A stretch of 64,000 nt of DNA from Symsagittifera roscoffensis (lineage: Eukaryota; Xenacoelomorpha; Acoela; Convolutidae), in NCBI RefSeq assembly GCF_963678635.1, contig NC_087063.1:13397006-13461005 (forward strand). The letters run 5' to 3'. A program made the translations under genes and the position numbers. The notes below the pieces were generated by a model. That model was given only the letters and a program-made list of their open reading frames with translations. It was not told the DNA's origin and did no database searches. This document shows positions 48,731-61,342 of this stretch, piece after piece; the first letter of the stretch is position 1; each line of letters starts with the position of its first letter.

Positions 48731-51700
48731 CCATTTTTGAAAGTGTTTTTCAGTAAAAAATGACAGCTCGTAACAGAAAAGAAACAGTTTAATCCATTAG
48801 TGTCAGGACAAAAATACCGCATCATGAATTCCATGACAAAGTTTCCCATGCAAAAAGATACGATATTAGCGAGAACGGCGATTTTGCAAAATTTAAAAAT
48901 TAGGAAAATTAGCTGCAACTATCAAAACACGGAAATTAAGAAACTCTCTGGCTCATTAGTAGCGAAAAGGTGATGCAACGAATTGTTTAACGATTTTCCA
49001 TTAAAGCCGAGAATTTTTTCAATTATATCCAAGTTGTGACCATTTTTCACGCCCGAGTAAGTAGTTTGCCGTGATTATTTCTGAAACCTCGATGTTTGCT
49101 ATCAAATTTAAAACTTTCCGTGAACTGTCATCTACATCGCCTATCGGAGTTTTATTGTGGGAAGAAAAAGCAATATTTGGTGTTACGCATAACAGATCTA
49201 ATTTGAATCATAATATTGTCATTGGTTGATGGCATTTCGATTTGCGCGCAAAAAAACTTCAAAATTCCTGGCGAATACTGAGAAGCTATATCTTTATTTA
49301 AAGAGAGCTCAGTCTGAATAGTGTTACGGGCTCTTTTCCTTAAGTGTTCAAGGTCTTCAATAGCATTTGAGCAATTGTGTGATATTGGTGTTTTGGTTTT
49401 TAAATACACTTTTGCAATTTTTGCCAACCCGTACCTTACAAAAACTTAGTAACCAGATCTGAGCATCGTAAAATCTTGCCTATTTCAGATCTTGTCCAGA
49501 CATGGTGCATGTTTCGTTTGGAGAATCTTATAAAAAACTTGAAGATAAACCTTTGGAAATTCGGTCGGATTGTGTCAAGAAACTTGAAAATTGGACAAGA
49601 TCTTCATGAAAATTCCAGTTATCTTGAAGAAAAAACAATGAGTCTAAAAGATTTTTCGAGTTCTTTTTCGGTTGTTGCGAGCGCTTAAAAAAATTCAAAA
49701 AGATTAAAAATTTGAGGAATCAAAGCTTAAGAGCTATCAAATAAAGCTTTGACCATGAAATAACTAAAAACCATTAGTACAAAACTCACTTTTTGACTTG
49801 AAATTTGATGGTTGTTACTTTCAACTTAAGCAAAGACAATAAATTGAGACATTAACAAAGCAATTAAATCTAAAAAAAAAATTATCGACCAAGAATTACT
49901 AAAAGTCATCAGCAAGACGTTCAATCAAGTTAAAATTCTTGGATATCTTGAAGTTTTATCCAAGAACCATGCTTGGTGAGCTACAGCCAGCATACAGGTT
50001 TCGGTAGATGTAGTTTTGATTTTTGCTCCAATTTAAGCCTCATAAAATAGAAAAGAATAGGATTAGATTTCTTTCGAGAAGAGGCTAAATGTTTCAGCTT
50101 TGCCTAATAATGAGCAATAAATTTTGGTCTCTATATTCTATCTTCGATCAGTCATTGCATTTTTGCTAGTCTTTTCTCTTTTCTTGAAAATTGCTAAAAA
50201 TTTTCAAATAAGCTAAATATAGCAGTTTTCTTACTTCGAACAACTGCCAGCAACTGTAATTAAATTAAAAGCTTGAAGTCCAATGTGTGCAAAGGTTAAG
50301 GCTTCAAATAACTGCCTTTAACAAAATTAACGAGATGTTCTTTAATTGAAGTTACCAATTACTGCATAGATGAAGGTTGCACAACAAAAAGTGTAGTAGG
50401 TGCAACTAGCAAAATAAATTGGAGGAAAATTCATTGAAAAACTGAACAAAAAGTTATAGTTCTGAGTTTGATTAACAAATAACGGCTTGCTGAGCAAAAC
50501 ATTGGCAAAATTATTGTAAGAGTAGCTGAACAATAAAATTTTAACTTTCGTCTTATTGAATTGTGACGTCTTAAAGCATCGGTAATGATGGCGTCAATCA
50601 ATCAATTGATTGCTTCTTCAAAATACAAGTTTAGGTCTTTCAAGATAGCCATAGCTTACTTAACCCTAAATATTCAACCTTCGGTTTAAGCCTGGGGCTG
50701 GTCATTTAAAACAAAAAAATATCTGCCGATGAAAAAATATTTGCTAGTTGTGGCGCGCAGAAAGATGTTTGTGTCGAAACCTGCATAAAATGAGCGAAGC
50801 CAGAGCCAATTTTTCAATTACAAACATTTAAAAAAATTAAAGCGAGTGGCGGGAGTAAGAAATCTCTGCTGTCAGTATACTTGTGTGATGACATTAAATA
50901 TCGATTTTTTCAGAAAATTTTTTAGCAGCCTTCAAATGATATCAGTGGTCCAACAGTGATCCAATCAGTGTCTGATCCAAAAACCAAAAACAGTCTTACA
51001 GTTAATTTGCCGGGATTTGATAGCACATAATGGACAAAATGTAGTCATTTTTTTATATGGAATAACTGGTTGTAGCATAAATCTATAAAAAAACGAGCAA
51101 AGAATAAGAAAACTATACATAGGCAGTGTATTTTTGTGTTCCTACGGGCAGTGTAATAAGGAAACAAAAATATTTTAGGATTTTAGTGCAAGGATTTGAA
51201 TAAATCGGTTTCAATAAAAAAACAAAAACGAAAAACAGAAAAGGTCCATATGCAAAAAATCCAAGAACAATTTGCTTAATTTTTTTTTCAGTTCTTGTCT
51301 ATTCAAAACTTAAACTTTTTTAGAGCTTTTTTTGTAATTTTCATATCGTTGAATATTTAGTTATGTTTCTTTTTCTTCGTGATTTGCAATCATAGACTTC
51401 AGACCCAACCGAAGAAAAATGCAATTCATACTTAGGCTGAGATAATTCAAAATTTTTTGGTACGATTGACATTTTTAAGCAAAATTTGAATATTCTTGTT
51501 TTTTCTACAAGTTCAACCACCGACTAATTTTGATTAAAACCAAAACAACTGTATTTATAGGAACCCATCTTGAATTCAATTTATAGTACTTTTAAGCAGG
51601 CATCTAACCTAATTAGGAATATTAGATTGAATGTCTGTCTGATTATCCGTAGGCATCAAGAATAAAAATACTGAAGCAAAAATACTTACTTACTAACCTG

Positions 51701-51910
51701 AGTAAAATAAATTGAGAAGATAATTAGCACGCAATCCATTTCAATAAGAAGCTAAGTATATCTTTTTGTAGTTTACATTTGCAAATGGGGGGTATTTTGA
51801 AGGGAAAGCTCTAAATTTAATTTGTTTCCAGTTTAATCAGACAAACATTAAATCTGGTATGCTTAGTGTTGCTTTTGTTTACGAGTCCACCAAGTTGGCC
51901 ACGCAGAGAT
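48731..51910. other. Intergenic DNA after DNAI3
   Basis: AT-rich, no gene supported. A 90-codon minus frame near 49152-49427 has no ATG and no recognisable match. Confidence 0.4.
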
Positions 51911-52176
51911 AATTATTGCTGTTTCAGGCCCTTATCAGTGGCCACTTATCCATGGCCACGACAAAAAGATAGATGAAATACAGAATTAGCGCTGAAATAT
52001 CTCTGAATCAGCGCTGAAAATCCCAGCTCTGAATTAGCCCTAAACCATCTCTGAAACAGCAATGAATTTCGGAGATAGCGCTTCATTATCTCAAAATCAA
52101 AGATCTTCGATTCAGTGCTGTAATTGAGACAAAATTTTAATCGCTGTTTTAGGCCCTGATCGGAGGCCACTTATCC
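51911..52176. repeat. 40-bp direct repeats flanking an AGCGCTGA-rich block
   Basis: attgctgtttcaggccctta and cagtggccacttatcc (from about 51913) recur as atcgctgttttaggccctga and cggaggccacttatcc (from about 52138), about 225 bases apart. Between them gaattagcgctgaa and tctctgaa(t/a)cagc motifs repeat loosely. Confidence 0.6.
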
Positions 52177-54644
52177 TTGATCAGTACTTTTGCAGCACTG
52201 ATTCATGGTATAGTGCTGAGACAGGGATGACTAGTCCTGCGAGATTTACTCAGGACGTCCCGATCAAATGAACATGAATCTAAGTAAATGTAAACAGTGT
52301 TAAACTTTAATCATTTCTTATCGTTTCTTGTTCTTTGAATAAAATAAATGAAACCGTTCAATCTTAGAAAAAAATGACAATCGAACTGCTGGTTAAATAT
52401 GTTGTATGTAAGTAATTTTAAGAAAAACTGACAATTCAGAGCACGGCAAGCAAAAAATATGAAAACTATCAAAAGTTTTTTAATCATGTTGTTCTTAAAT
52501 TTGCCCAATCGAGAGAAAAGAACTCACACAAAAGATAGCTATTATACGGTTTTCATCAAGTCTGGGAGTAATTTCCTTCAGCTAATATAGTGTCGACTTT
52601 TAAAATAATATATTTTTGACAGCTAGTCATCTTTTGCAAAAAAAATTTTTGTAAATTTTGATAAACTGATAAAAAAAATTAGTATATTTTTACTTGTATA
52701 AATAAGATAGTCGTTTGTTTTATTTGTCCTAAATCATATATTCTCCGCATTTTTTCGAGGGTGGTCAGAAAAAAATTCATAAAATAGGAAACGTTAAAAA
52801 ATATGATAATAAAAAAAAGAAGATCAAATTAACATAATCAGTTCTGAAAAATGCAAAACAAATTGTCATTTTAAGAATTGCTTTCTAAAATATTATCAGA
52901 AATCGTTTGTTGTTTTAACTTTTGAAATGTCAAGCATAAACTCTAATGCTTATAAAAAAATTCAAAAATTGCTGGCTGTATTAATTTTTGTTTTGATTGC
53001 TTTGAAATTTTTGTTTCTGGTTTGGTAGATTCATCCCAAACTGTACTTATGGTAATCTAAGATATTAAAAACTGTTGTTGTAGACTGGTTTTACAGACTT
53101 TTAATTTTAAAAAATCACTTTCTTGCTCCCAGAGACGTGTAAAAGGCGACAATGTTTAACTGATGAAAGTCTTGCAAACTGGATGATTTGAAAGCCATAT
53201 GTTAATGACCTGTTTAGGTTAAAATCCGTAATTGTAGGCCTTTACAGGAAGCAGTGTGATATTATTTTGTCAGCTTTTTGAACAAATACAGATTTACGAT
53301 CTGTATTATTTTGTCAGCCTTTTTATTCATTTGATTTGTCTTTTGTTTTGAATTTAAGTAAGCAAATTGGGATCTCTCGATTTTGTCTTTATTTTTTTAT
53401 AAGGTTTATGCAATTAAATGAATTTTTGTGAAAACCTAAGATATCTTTATAGACATTGACCTATTTTTATTCAGGTAATTTTTGGATTTCTTCAGTGTGA
53501 AACATATTTCGATAATTCTTTACTGCTCTTTGTGCTGAAATTGCTAATAAGAATGTTAGTCAAGGGCTATTCTTTGGCAAATTCTTCAACAAACTAAATC
53601 AGTTTGTCATGTAGCGGTCTATATGGATCAGCTTGCCCAGACTTAGTTTAAATATTTGCGGCCGTAGTTTAAACATTTGTGGCTGTATATGATTACTTAT
53701 TTTGGTAAGCTCTACCAATTTGAAATTTAACAAATTGCAAGTATTTCATATTGTTTTTGTGAGAATTCAAAATATCTGAACAAGTCAATTATATGGCAAT
53801 TTTTAATTAAATTTGAACACTTTTTCAGATGAAATTTTCAAAACTGGAACCGAAATTTTTTCCTTAGCTCATTTGGTTTGAGTCAATTAGACAAGGAAAT
53901 AAGTAAATTCTCTATTTTTTAAGTTTTACAGAATGTTCCGACCACATTTGTTGAGTAAAAAATGCGAATTTTAATAAACAAAAGAAAAAATAAATCTTTA
54001 TAAAACATAGTACAATTCTTTTGATGGTTTTCTTTGGGTATTTTGTAAATGCTGTAATTTTAATCTAGAAAACCTAAAAGTTCCTATCATTGGTTTTGAC
54101 AATGAGAAATTTTTCTGGAATCAGAATCAGGTCCAATAAGACTGTAATATGATACCATACATGACCACTATATTGTCCTTGAGGTATATATATTTGGGCG
54201 GATCTAGTATTCAGTATACGCCATATTTTGCCGAACAAAGTGACTTTAAAAATTTGAAAAAATTGTTTTTTTCTTTTAATGTTGCTGCTTTTCTTCCTTT
54301 TGTGCAGGGAGAACTAAAACGAAAAAAAAATTGATCTCTAAAGTCGAATTCAGTCGACCACCCTTATTCTTAAAACAGTTGTAACAAAAACCTTATTGAC
54401 ACACACAAGTTACAGACACAGTGTACCATTGTTGGAGCAAGAAAAATTTATCTATTGCGGTGCATTGAATTTAATTGAGAAAGATGAAGTGTGGTATAAA
54501 ATGCATCAATTTTAGTTTTATGTTGTAGCTAGAAAACTTGGTGGCTGTTTTCTTTTGTAAAAATATCAGTTATTGCGTGTGGAGCGTTTTTTGTGCGCTC
54601 TGTTTGTTGAAAACTTATTCGATTTCAACAAATTTTTGTCCGCT
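52177..54644. other. Intergenic DNA before the MYND gene
   Basis: AT-rich, no gene seen. acagaatgttccgacca at about 53930 is a lone end-motif of repeat family A. Confidence 0.4.
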
Positions 54645-54680
54645 TTATTTTTTTCTCGTTCTTGTTTTTTGTCTTGTTCA
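54645..54680 (+). promoter_or_regulatory. Splice-acceptor-like tract before the MYND gene
   Basis: About 35 bases rich in T and C ending in ttcag, 30 bases before the start codon. Consistent with an acceptor for a 5' UTR intron or spliced leader; which one cannot be told from the genome. Confidence 0.4.
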
Positions 54681-54710
54681 GATGAGTTAAATCAGCTCTA
54701 ACAGCGAATC

Positions 54711-55349
54711 ATGTATTGTGCTGGATGTGAAAAAAGTTTTATTCAAACTGAGCTGAAGAGATGTGGCGCCTGCAATGTAGCTCACTACTGCGGGATTGAG
54801 TGCCAAAGAGCTGATTGGCCTATTCATAAAAGACACTGCAAAGATCTTAAGAAATTTCTGGAAAAGGAAACAGCTAATGAGGAGCACCATGATTATGAGA
54901 GTAAACTAGAAATAAAGGAAATGCGAGCATGGATGGCTGATGGTAGTTGGCCCACAGAGCCAGAGGCTCTAAACTGGATCAGAAAGCAACTTCAGGCAAA
55001 CTTAGTGGTATTTTCGCGTGGAAATTTATCATCAGGAAGCGTCAACTCGGAGATGAAAAAGTATGATCACTACTTGGCAAGTGAAATTTTTTATGGATTA
55101 ATGAGCCCAGGCCCAATTCCACCAGCAACCCATCTAAGTAATGTTCGACGAGTCGATTGGGTTCTACACGAGCGCTTCGGATTAGAAGGAATGCAGTGGT
55201 ACTTCGCTGTTTTCATGAACATGATTGCTGCAAACTTTGCCTTCCCAAAATTGACAGGCGTATTTTACACCATGGAAAACGTTAGTCAAATTAATTTCAA
55301 AGGCCAGCTAGAGAGAATATGGGATGATGTTGGAGATTGGAAATGGTAA
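54711..55349 (+). CDS. MYND zinc-finger protein, intronless
   Basis: 212 residues from an ATG. The N-terminus is a MYND finger with all eight ligands: Cys3, Cys6, Cys18, Cys21, Cys27, Cys31, His39 and Cys43 (CGACNVAHYCGIECQ visible). MYND fingers bind proline-rich peptides in partner proteins. The remaining 165 residues, with KEMRAWMADGSWPTEPEALN and a Trp-rich end (DDVGDWKW), match no family I recognise. There is no SET domain, so it is not an obvious SMYD methyltransferase. A pyrimidine tract ending ttgttcag stops about 30 bases before the ATG, which suggests a spliced 5' UTR or trans-spliced leader. A polyadenylation signal lies at 55411-55416. The gene is downstream of DNAI3 and separated from it by 6 kb. 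Confidence 0.85.
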   Translation: MYCAGCEKSFIQTELKRCGACNVAHYCGIECQRADWPIHKRHCKDLKKFLEKETANEEHHDYESKLEIKEMRAWMADGSWPTEPEALNWIRKQLQANLVVFSRGNLSSGSVNSEMKKYDHYLASEIFYGLMSPGPIPPATHLSNVRRVDWVLHERFGLEGMQWYFAVFMNMIAANFAFPKLTGVFYTMENVSQINFKGQLERIWDDVGDWKW

Positions 55350-55410
55350 TAAACAGCTTATCGACTTCTTGTGGCTTTTCCTCTTTTATTGCAGAATTTC
55401 AAATTTTCTA

Positions 55411-55416
55411 AATAAA
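55411..55416 (+). terminator. Polyadenylation signal of the MYND gene
   Basis: AATAAA 62 bases after the stop codon on the coding strand. Confidence 0.5.
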
Positions 55417-55499
55417 TTTTGAACCTCAGCGCCTCTGAGAGCCAACCCCTTGATCGCGCAAAGAGTTGCTCATTGCTATTATTAAATTACGACATTAAA

Positions 55500-55760
55500 T
55501 TTGGACTAACCCTACAGTTTTTCTTAAAGGGGCAATGTACACTGAGATTGAAAGGGGGTGACGTGATGAAAAAAGGCAAAAGGCCTTATATACCAAAAAA
55601 ATTTTGGGCCTGTTTGTTATAATTTGCCCGAGGCGCCAAAATAATGGCAAATTAGGTCCTTTATAAATTGTTGGGAGAGTTCGGACAATCAGTTAATCAA
55701 TATGTGCGACCAAGAAATACTCGACCGCCCTCGAGAAACTCATAGAGTTGCGCTTGACGC
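55500..55760 (+). mobile_element. Eroded hAT-type MITE relic downstream of the MYND gene
   Basis: Contains gggagagttcggacaatcag and cgaccgccctcgagaaac, equivalent to blocks near the 3' end of copy 2. Ends not defined. Confidence 0.45.
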
Positions 55761-55975
55761 TACAATTCATAAATACAAATGCAGTGTATTTTTGTATACA
55801 TACAGTATGGAGATTCGAGATTCATTGCGTTCAGCTTAAATTTTTTTTTGCTAAGCAAAATCTCATTTTCTTAAAACATCGGTAAAAGTAAATTTTAAAA
55901 ATGATGGATTGGAATCCCAAATTATCTTATATTTGATGCAACATTCATTTTTCTGTACTGTCTCTATTTTTATCT

Positions 55976-56768
55976 TATACGGAAAAAAAATTAAATAAAG
56001 TTTTGTGACCTGAAGTATTGTCAATAAATTCAAATTTTTCCACGCTAGTCTCAGACAAGAAAAAGCTCATGGTTACACTTGAAAGTAAGTGTCTTGCTAT
56101 CGGGATTTTTTTTCCCGTGAACAACTTTTCTTACCTTTTTCTAAAAAACTGTGAAGTTGCTTTATCAGTGAGCCATAAATAGTTCGAAGTTTTTTCCCAT
56201 TTGGCCTAAAGGTAACACGGACGTCTATGTAGCCTTAGTTCGGTCTGGGTTGGGTTAATTTCATTTCACAATTAGTTTCATTTCTTATTTAAATCTCTAT
56301 TATTTTCTTAACATTGCTAAATTGGTGATTTTTCATTACGAATTTTGAATTACAGATACGCTGAGAATAAGTAAATTGTCGTCCATAAAACTTTTAGTTC
56401 CTTTATGACACACAAAGGCGTAGCGGAGCGAATCCTTGCAAGCTGGAATAAAAAAAAAGATTTAAATAAGAAATGAAACTAATTGTGAAACAAAATTAAC
56501 CCAACCCAGGCTACATAGGTGTCCGTGTTACCTTTAGGCCAAATGGGAAAAAACTTCGAACTTTTTATGGTTCACTGATAAAGCAACTTCACAGTTTTTT
56601 AGAAAAAGGTAAGAAAAGTTGTTCACGGGAAAAAATTTCCCGATAGCAAGACACTTACTTTCAAGTGTAACCATGAGCTTTTTCTTGCCTGAGAGTAGCG
56701 TGGAAAAATTTGAATTTATTGACAATTTTTTAGGTCACAAAATTTTATTTGATTATTTTTTCCGTATT
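55976..56768. mobile_element. Foldback element (long inverted repeat)
   Basis: Left arm 55976-56296 and right arm 56458-56768 are inverted copies over about 310-320 bp with scattered mismatches and small indels, around a unique 161-bp spacer. Ends read ATACGG/CCGTAT. No coding potential. Could be a Foldback-type or Tc/MITE-like element. A transcript would form a very long hairpin. Confidence 0.9.
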
Positions 56769-58720
56769 TGATTTATTTAAGCAAGATTTTTTAAAAAAAA
56801 ATCGACCGGGAGCATTTGAGTGCAAATGAGTGTAAAGAAAAATGTGAGCGTTTTCTCCATAAAATGAAAAACAAATTATCAGATCGGTTCCACTTGGATG
56901 CTGATGCTTGACGCTGAACTTGTGTACCTTTCACTGAAAATTGAAAAACAATCAGTTCCATTTGGTTTTGAAACAGATTTTATTGAATGAATCTTACTGC
57001 AAATTTTTTTAAAATCGATTATGAGCAATTATAATTTACTTTATTGGAAACAAATCCAGATCATGATTTCTAATACAAGGCGCAAGACCATTTATTGTTA
57101 ACGTTTTTATTTCTTTCAGATACTTGTTTGCTCTTGAATAATTGTCTTTTTAAATTCAAACGCAGGTTCGCTTTGCTGAACGTTTGTTACCACGTCTCTT
57201 GCATTGTTCGCCGCCAACAAATAGCGTCAAACAATTATTTTGCAAAATTTTAAATGTAGCACAAGCGTAACTGGATTTCTGTTATTATTTTACAACCCAA
57301 ATTTTAAATTTAACTGATAATACTGTTTTAATTATCACTTGGTAAAAGCAACGGGCAGGTAAAAGGCTTTAAAAGAGCCTGAACATTTTAGATCGAGCTC
57401 ATGCAACGAATAATGCAAAACAACATAAATTAAAATGTTAATTTTGTGACTAGCATTATCTTCTCATGTGCAAATTAACAAACTTTTTGAGTTTCGTTTT
57501 AAGTTTTGTGTTCGGTTTTCAATACAATAACCAAAGTTGATACTCCCATGATGAGTGGCAAGAATGCCATAGATAAACTACATTTAGAGACTAGCCTTGT
57601 ACGTTATTGCTGTAATTTCTTACATCATTTTACCGAAAGATTAATTTTTCGTGCACGGCTAAAGAAAATTTTTTGAAAAAAAATGAGATTTTTTGTTAAT
57701 TGTTGCCTTTGTTTTGAAAAATTTTAACTATATCTAGCTAATTAAAACGAAAACATTTATGCCTTCAAACAAAACACACATTTTAATTTTTGTTACTTTT
57801 GTGCGAAAAGACTGTGCCTGTGCTACATTCTAGACAAAATTTCCAAATTTGCCAGCAATTTTTTTTTGAAATATGTTTGTTTGTGCTTAGTTTTTAATTG
57901 ATTGTTTGTGCCTACTTTTAAAAAAAAAACTAAAATTTTCCCCATTTTTTGAAAAAAAAGAAAATTATACAGTTTTCATAATATGAAATTGTATGACAAG
58001 CATATTTTAATGAAATAATGTGTCGTCTTTTTCTGCTTTTATTTGTCTTCAAAATCAATTTTACAATCGTTAAACTGGGGAATTCACTTTTGAGCGTACT
58101 CAGTTTTTGTTTAAATTTTTTAATGATCTAGAAGAAAAACCTTTGCTTGAAGCATTCTATATCTTGCATCATTAGTGTTTGTGTTTTTCTGAAACTTTTT
58201 ACTTTGTTTTCAGCTTTGTTTTCGTAGTCATACTGAACTATTCGGTATATTTTACTTGAGATACAGCATTTTTAATCAACGATTTTATCAAACTCTTAGG
58301 AGTTTCGTGCGCAGTTCCATTTGCTTAAATAGCATTTTTTTTGTGTTCTAATTTTTGTATCACCATTTTTCATGAGACTTTATCGAAAAATACAGTTTTT
58401 TTTCGAAAAGAGAGTTTGATGCAAAATTTCAGCCAATTTGAGTATGATGGAGAAGATTGCCATTAGTTCTTGTGTAGAAAAACAACTTAAGGGATCGCTA
58501 AAACGAAATCCTTCAACCACGCGTTAGAAATTTTTTCTTTCTTTCGCAGCCGCCATCACCAAAACTGGTATAAACGAGTTTCGCCTGTTGTAAAACAACC
58601 ATTCTTTGTGTTAGCGTGGAACAAGGTATATGACTACGACTTAATTCCTTATATTCCCATTTAACACCAGAGCTAAATAGGTACAGGTTAGCAATGGTCA
58701 GTTGTATTGTAATCCGCCGT
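56769..58720. other. Intergenic DNA
   Basis: AT-rich with many T- and A-runs; no gene or clear repeat seen. Confidence 0.45.
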
Positions 58721-58857
58721 GTGTCCTTAGGGGGGGGGGTCTTTTCGACGGTAGGGGTCTTTGGGGTCCTATCAAAAGTAGGGTCCAAAAGGACCCATCT
58801 TTTTTAAAGACCCCAAAGTACCCTGCCCGAAATAAAAAGACCCCTCTCTTAGGACAC
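58721..58857. mobile_element. 137-bp hairpin element
   Basis: GTGTCCTTAGGGG on the left and TCTTAGGACAC on the right are inverted; arms of about 49 bp rich in ggggtctt/aagacccc pair almost fully around a short centre. A palindromic MITE is the likeliest reading; no sure target duplication was seen. Confidence 0.7.
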
Positions 58858-59202
58858 CCGACAGACAAAATACTTTGGTATTTATTTTCGCGCGGTGGTT
58901 AAATTTAATCCCTTCCAAACTTTCCCACCACTAAATAAGTATGGGTATATCCGGCTGCGGTTTTCTCGCTTATTTTTATCTAAAAGCTAATCCTTTTCGT
59001 TCATATAAATATGAGTTTACATAAAGTACCATTCATATTTCCTTTTAAGAATTTTTGGTAATTATTGTTCGTTTCTCTTTCTTATTTTATTTTCAAACTT
59101 ATTTTTAAGTCTCCCTTATTTTCGACTTGCACCATTTTGATTCTTTTAGCCTTACTATTAGCTTACTTTGGGAAACTAAATACGCAATCCTTCGCTCCTG
59201 CT
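58858..59202. other. Intergenic DNA before the polymerase remnant
   Basis: No gene seen. Confidence 0.45.
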
Positions 59203-59561
59203 TCAAGGGTAAAGTGTAATTACCAGTCTCTTTTGCGCCGGTATATTTAACTTAAGACAATGTTTGTTGAATGTTTTATATTTACAAATGTACAGCCGTA
59301 ATTCCAAGTGACAAGGCAATTTAGCCGACATTTTCAAGTGAAAAATTTTATTGATCAGTTTTATCAAGTTTTCTCCTTTTTTTCTGACTAGAACGAACAG
59401 ACGCTTCTGTAAGAATGAACGGGTTATTGATAGGCGGAGGGTCTCTTGAACTGCTAGCTGCGCTTTCTTCTTGAAGCTCTTCGTCCGTATAGCTTTCTTG
59501 AAGAAAGCCCCAATCTGGGACCCGAAATTCCGGTGATTGCCAGCTTTCGCTGTTTTCGCTG
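59203..59561 (-). other. Basic open frame downstream of the polymerase
   Basis: An open frame without a usable ATG, overlapping the polymerase end. Encodes SQIGAFFKKAIRTKSFKKK and other Lys/Arg-rich runs. It may be a small gene of the same element that has lost its start, or chance. Confidence 0.2.
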
Positions 59562-59886
59562 CTATAAGTCGGGCGTATTTGTCAACTGTGAGTTTGCCCA
59601 CTCGCTTTTTTCCGCAATGGTCTCGAAGAACACATTTTCTTCTATAGACCTGTGTCCAAAGGACAATGTAGCTATCCCGTCGAATAGTAAGAACGCTGAC
59701 TATCGAAGGGTGAAAGGGCAATTCGGTTCTGCGCTATGATTATGTTGGTATGGGCTTTCGATTTTATTGAGTAGTTGTATATACGAAGGGTTTTTCCACT
59801 CAGTAATGTTTCCCTGAACCTCTGGTGTGTAAGTTGCTGCTGGGAGTGTTGTACTACTCCTTTTGCACTCCTTTTGCTAGTTGAAT
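59562..59886 (-). pseudogene. Protein-primed family B DNA polymerase, C-terminal exon
   Basis: The acceptor ttcatttag joins in phase to the upstream exon. Encodes SAKGVVQHS and QNRIALSPFDSQRSYY, the conserved end region of Polinton/adintovirus-like polymerases. A stop at 59672-59674 interrupts it; one frame over, IATLSFGHRS supplies the usual final Gly-His block and runs to 59562. A one-base frameshift is the simplest reading. Confidence 0.75.
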
Positions 59887-60391
59887 CTAAATGAAGAACA
59901 AAGATTAGCCCATAAACATACTTTAGCTTTGTAAGCCCATAAAAATTCGCAAGCCCAGTTCTAGTATTAATAAAGAAAACGGTTCCCAAATTTGAACATT
60001 TTAAAGACTCAATATCTAATAACATTCCAATTTTTTCAATTCCAAAAATATTAAATATCTTAATTCATTCCAAATCATAAAAATTCCAAATCGTGTCATC
60101 ATCAAAAAATCATTCCATGTCAAAATTTTAAATTTGTTCACGTCAAAAGTTACAAAAGTGCGTTTGTGGTGAGTATTTGTTTAAAATATTTTAAATGATG
60201 AATGGTTCTTCATTTTAAGTTTTTAAATGAAGAATCAGAGCCTTTCAGGGCTAGTTATGTCTAATTAAATTGACAGGGATCAACAAAAGTTATTAATTTG
60301 GTCCCAACAAGATCCAAAACCCCAATGAAGGGAACCCTTAATGTAAAGAAATGGAGGGGGCTTGAAGGGGTGCTTTTTTTTCAATACTAAC

Positions 60392-61314
60392 CTGCATATT
60401 TCAACGAGTAGAGCTTTGGTTTCAACGCGATGAATTCTGCAATGATTTTTCCCGCCGCCTCGTCCTTAAATTTCAATACAACCTTCTTATTCACATTGCT
60501 GAATAAGAAGTGATCGCTTGGGTAGTTGGAAAAATTGAAACTATCGGTCAGTTTTTGCAGATCTGCGTATACGTCTTCGGTTTTTATCGCATAAATAAAC
60601 GAATCTGTGTCACTGTATAGCAGTTCAAGGTTCATGCTTGCTTTCATTTGCCGATAATGAAAGTAAAACATGAATCTTCCCGACAAATCCAAAATACTTG
60701 CACCAATTATCATGGGTTTGTCCCACAAAATACTCGTTACAGCAAAACAAAAAGTAGCAACTTCCTCGTCGATTATCTGGAAGCTTTTCATTGTGCTCAA
60801 AGCTGTTTTTTGAAGCAATTCTCTTTCATTTCTAATAATTTCTAGTTTTTTGCGTCCTAGTTTTGATTCCATAGTTTTACTGAATGCTGAATCTACGATG
60901 AGCTTGTAAAAGTTCTCTTCAAATTTGTTGCGTGCTGACATTCTCAATTGAGTGTTTAAATCGACAAAGGGCTCCATCCATCTACCTTGACGAAATTTTA
61001 AGACCTTAATCAATTTGGTAACTCTTAAGCCTAGTTCTATATAGAGTTTTATTGTAAGGTAGTGCAGAACGTAGCCTTCCTTTGGATCTAATGTTTGAAC
61101 CAGTTTTGGTACCTTTGGTAGCGACGTGACCCCCATCTCCCCTAACATCTGTATTTGCTCGTTACTTAGTTTATCCGTGCCGATAACTTCACGTGAGGGG
61201 GCTAGCGGGTAGTCTGCAAAGTAATCTTGAAGTTCTTCAGGTATACTGAGATCCACTTCCAAAATTGCAACATTCGCCCAAATATCACACAGCGACGGAG
61301 CGTAGAAAAAGTAC
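60392..61314 (-). pseudogene. Protein-primed family B DNA polymerase, palm/thumb exon
   Basis: 307 whole codons. ILEVDLSIPEEL and DYPLAPS, KEGYVLHY, FVDLNTQLR, motif B (NFYKLIVDSAFSKTMES, altered from the usual NNSxYGKTME), motif C YSDTDSFIY with the catalytic Asp pair, and the KxY block KPKLYSLKYA. Ends at a good donor GCAG|gttagt in phase with the next exon. Motif A (DxxxLYP-like) was not found upstream, so the enzyme is incomplete. DNA polymerases of this kind replicate Polinton/Maverick transposons and adintoviruses. Confidence 0.85.
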
Positions 61315-61342
61315 CTATTAACGACTGGCAGGCGTCAGTTAC

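Noticed and set aside
49152-49427. 91-codon minus ORF after DNAI3
   Set aside because: No ATG start, no splice context and no recognised motif.
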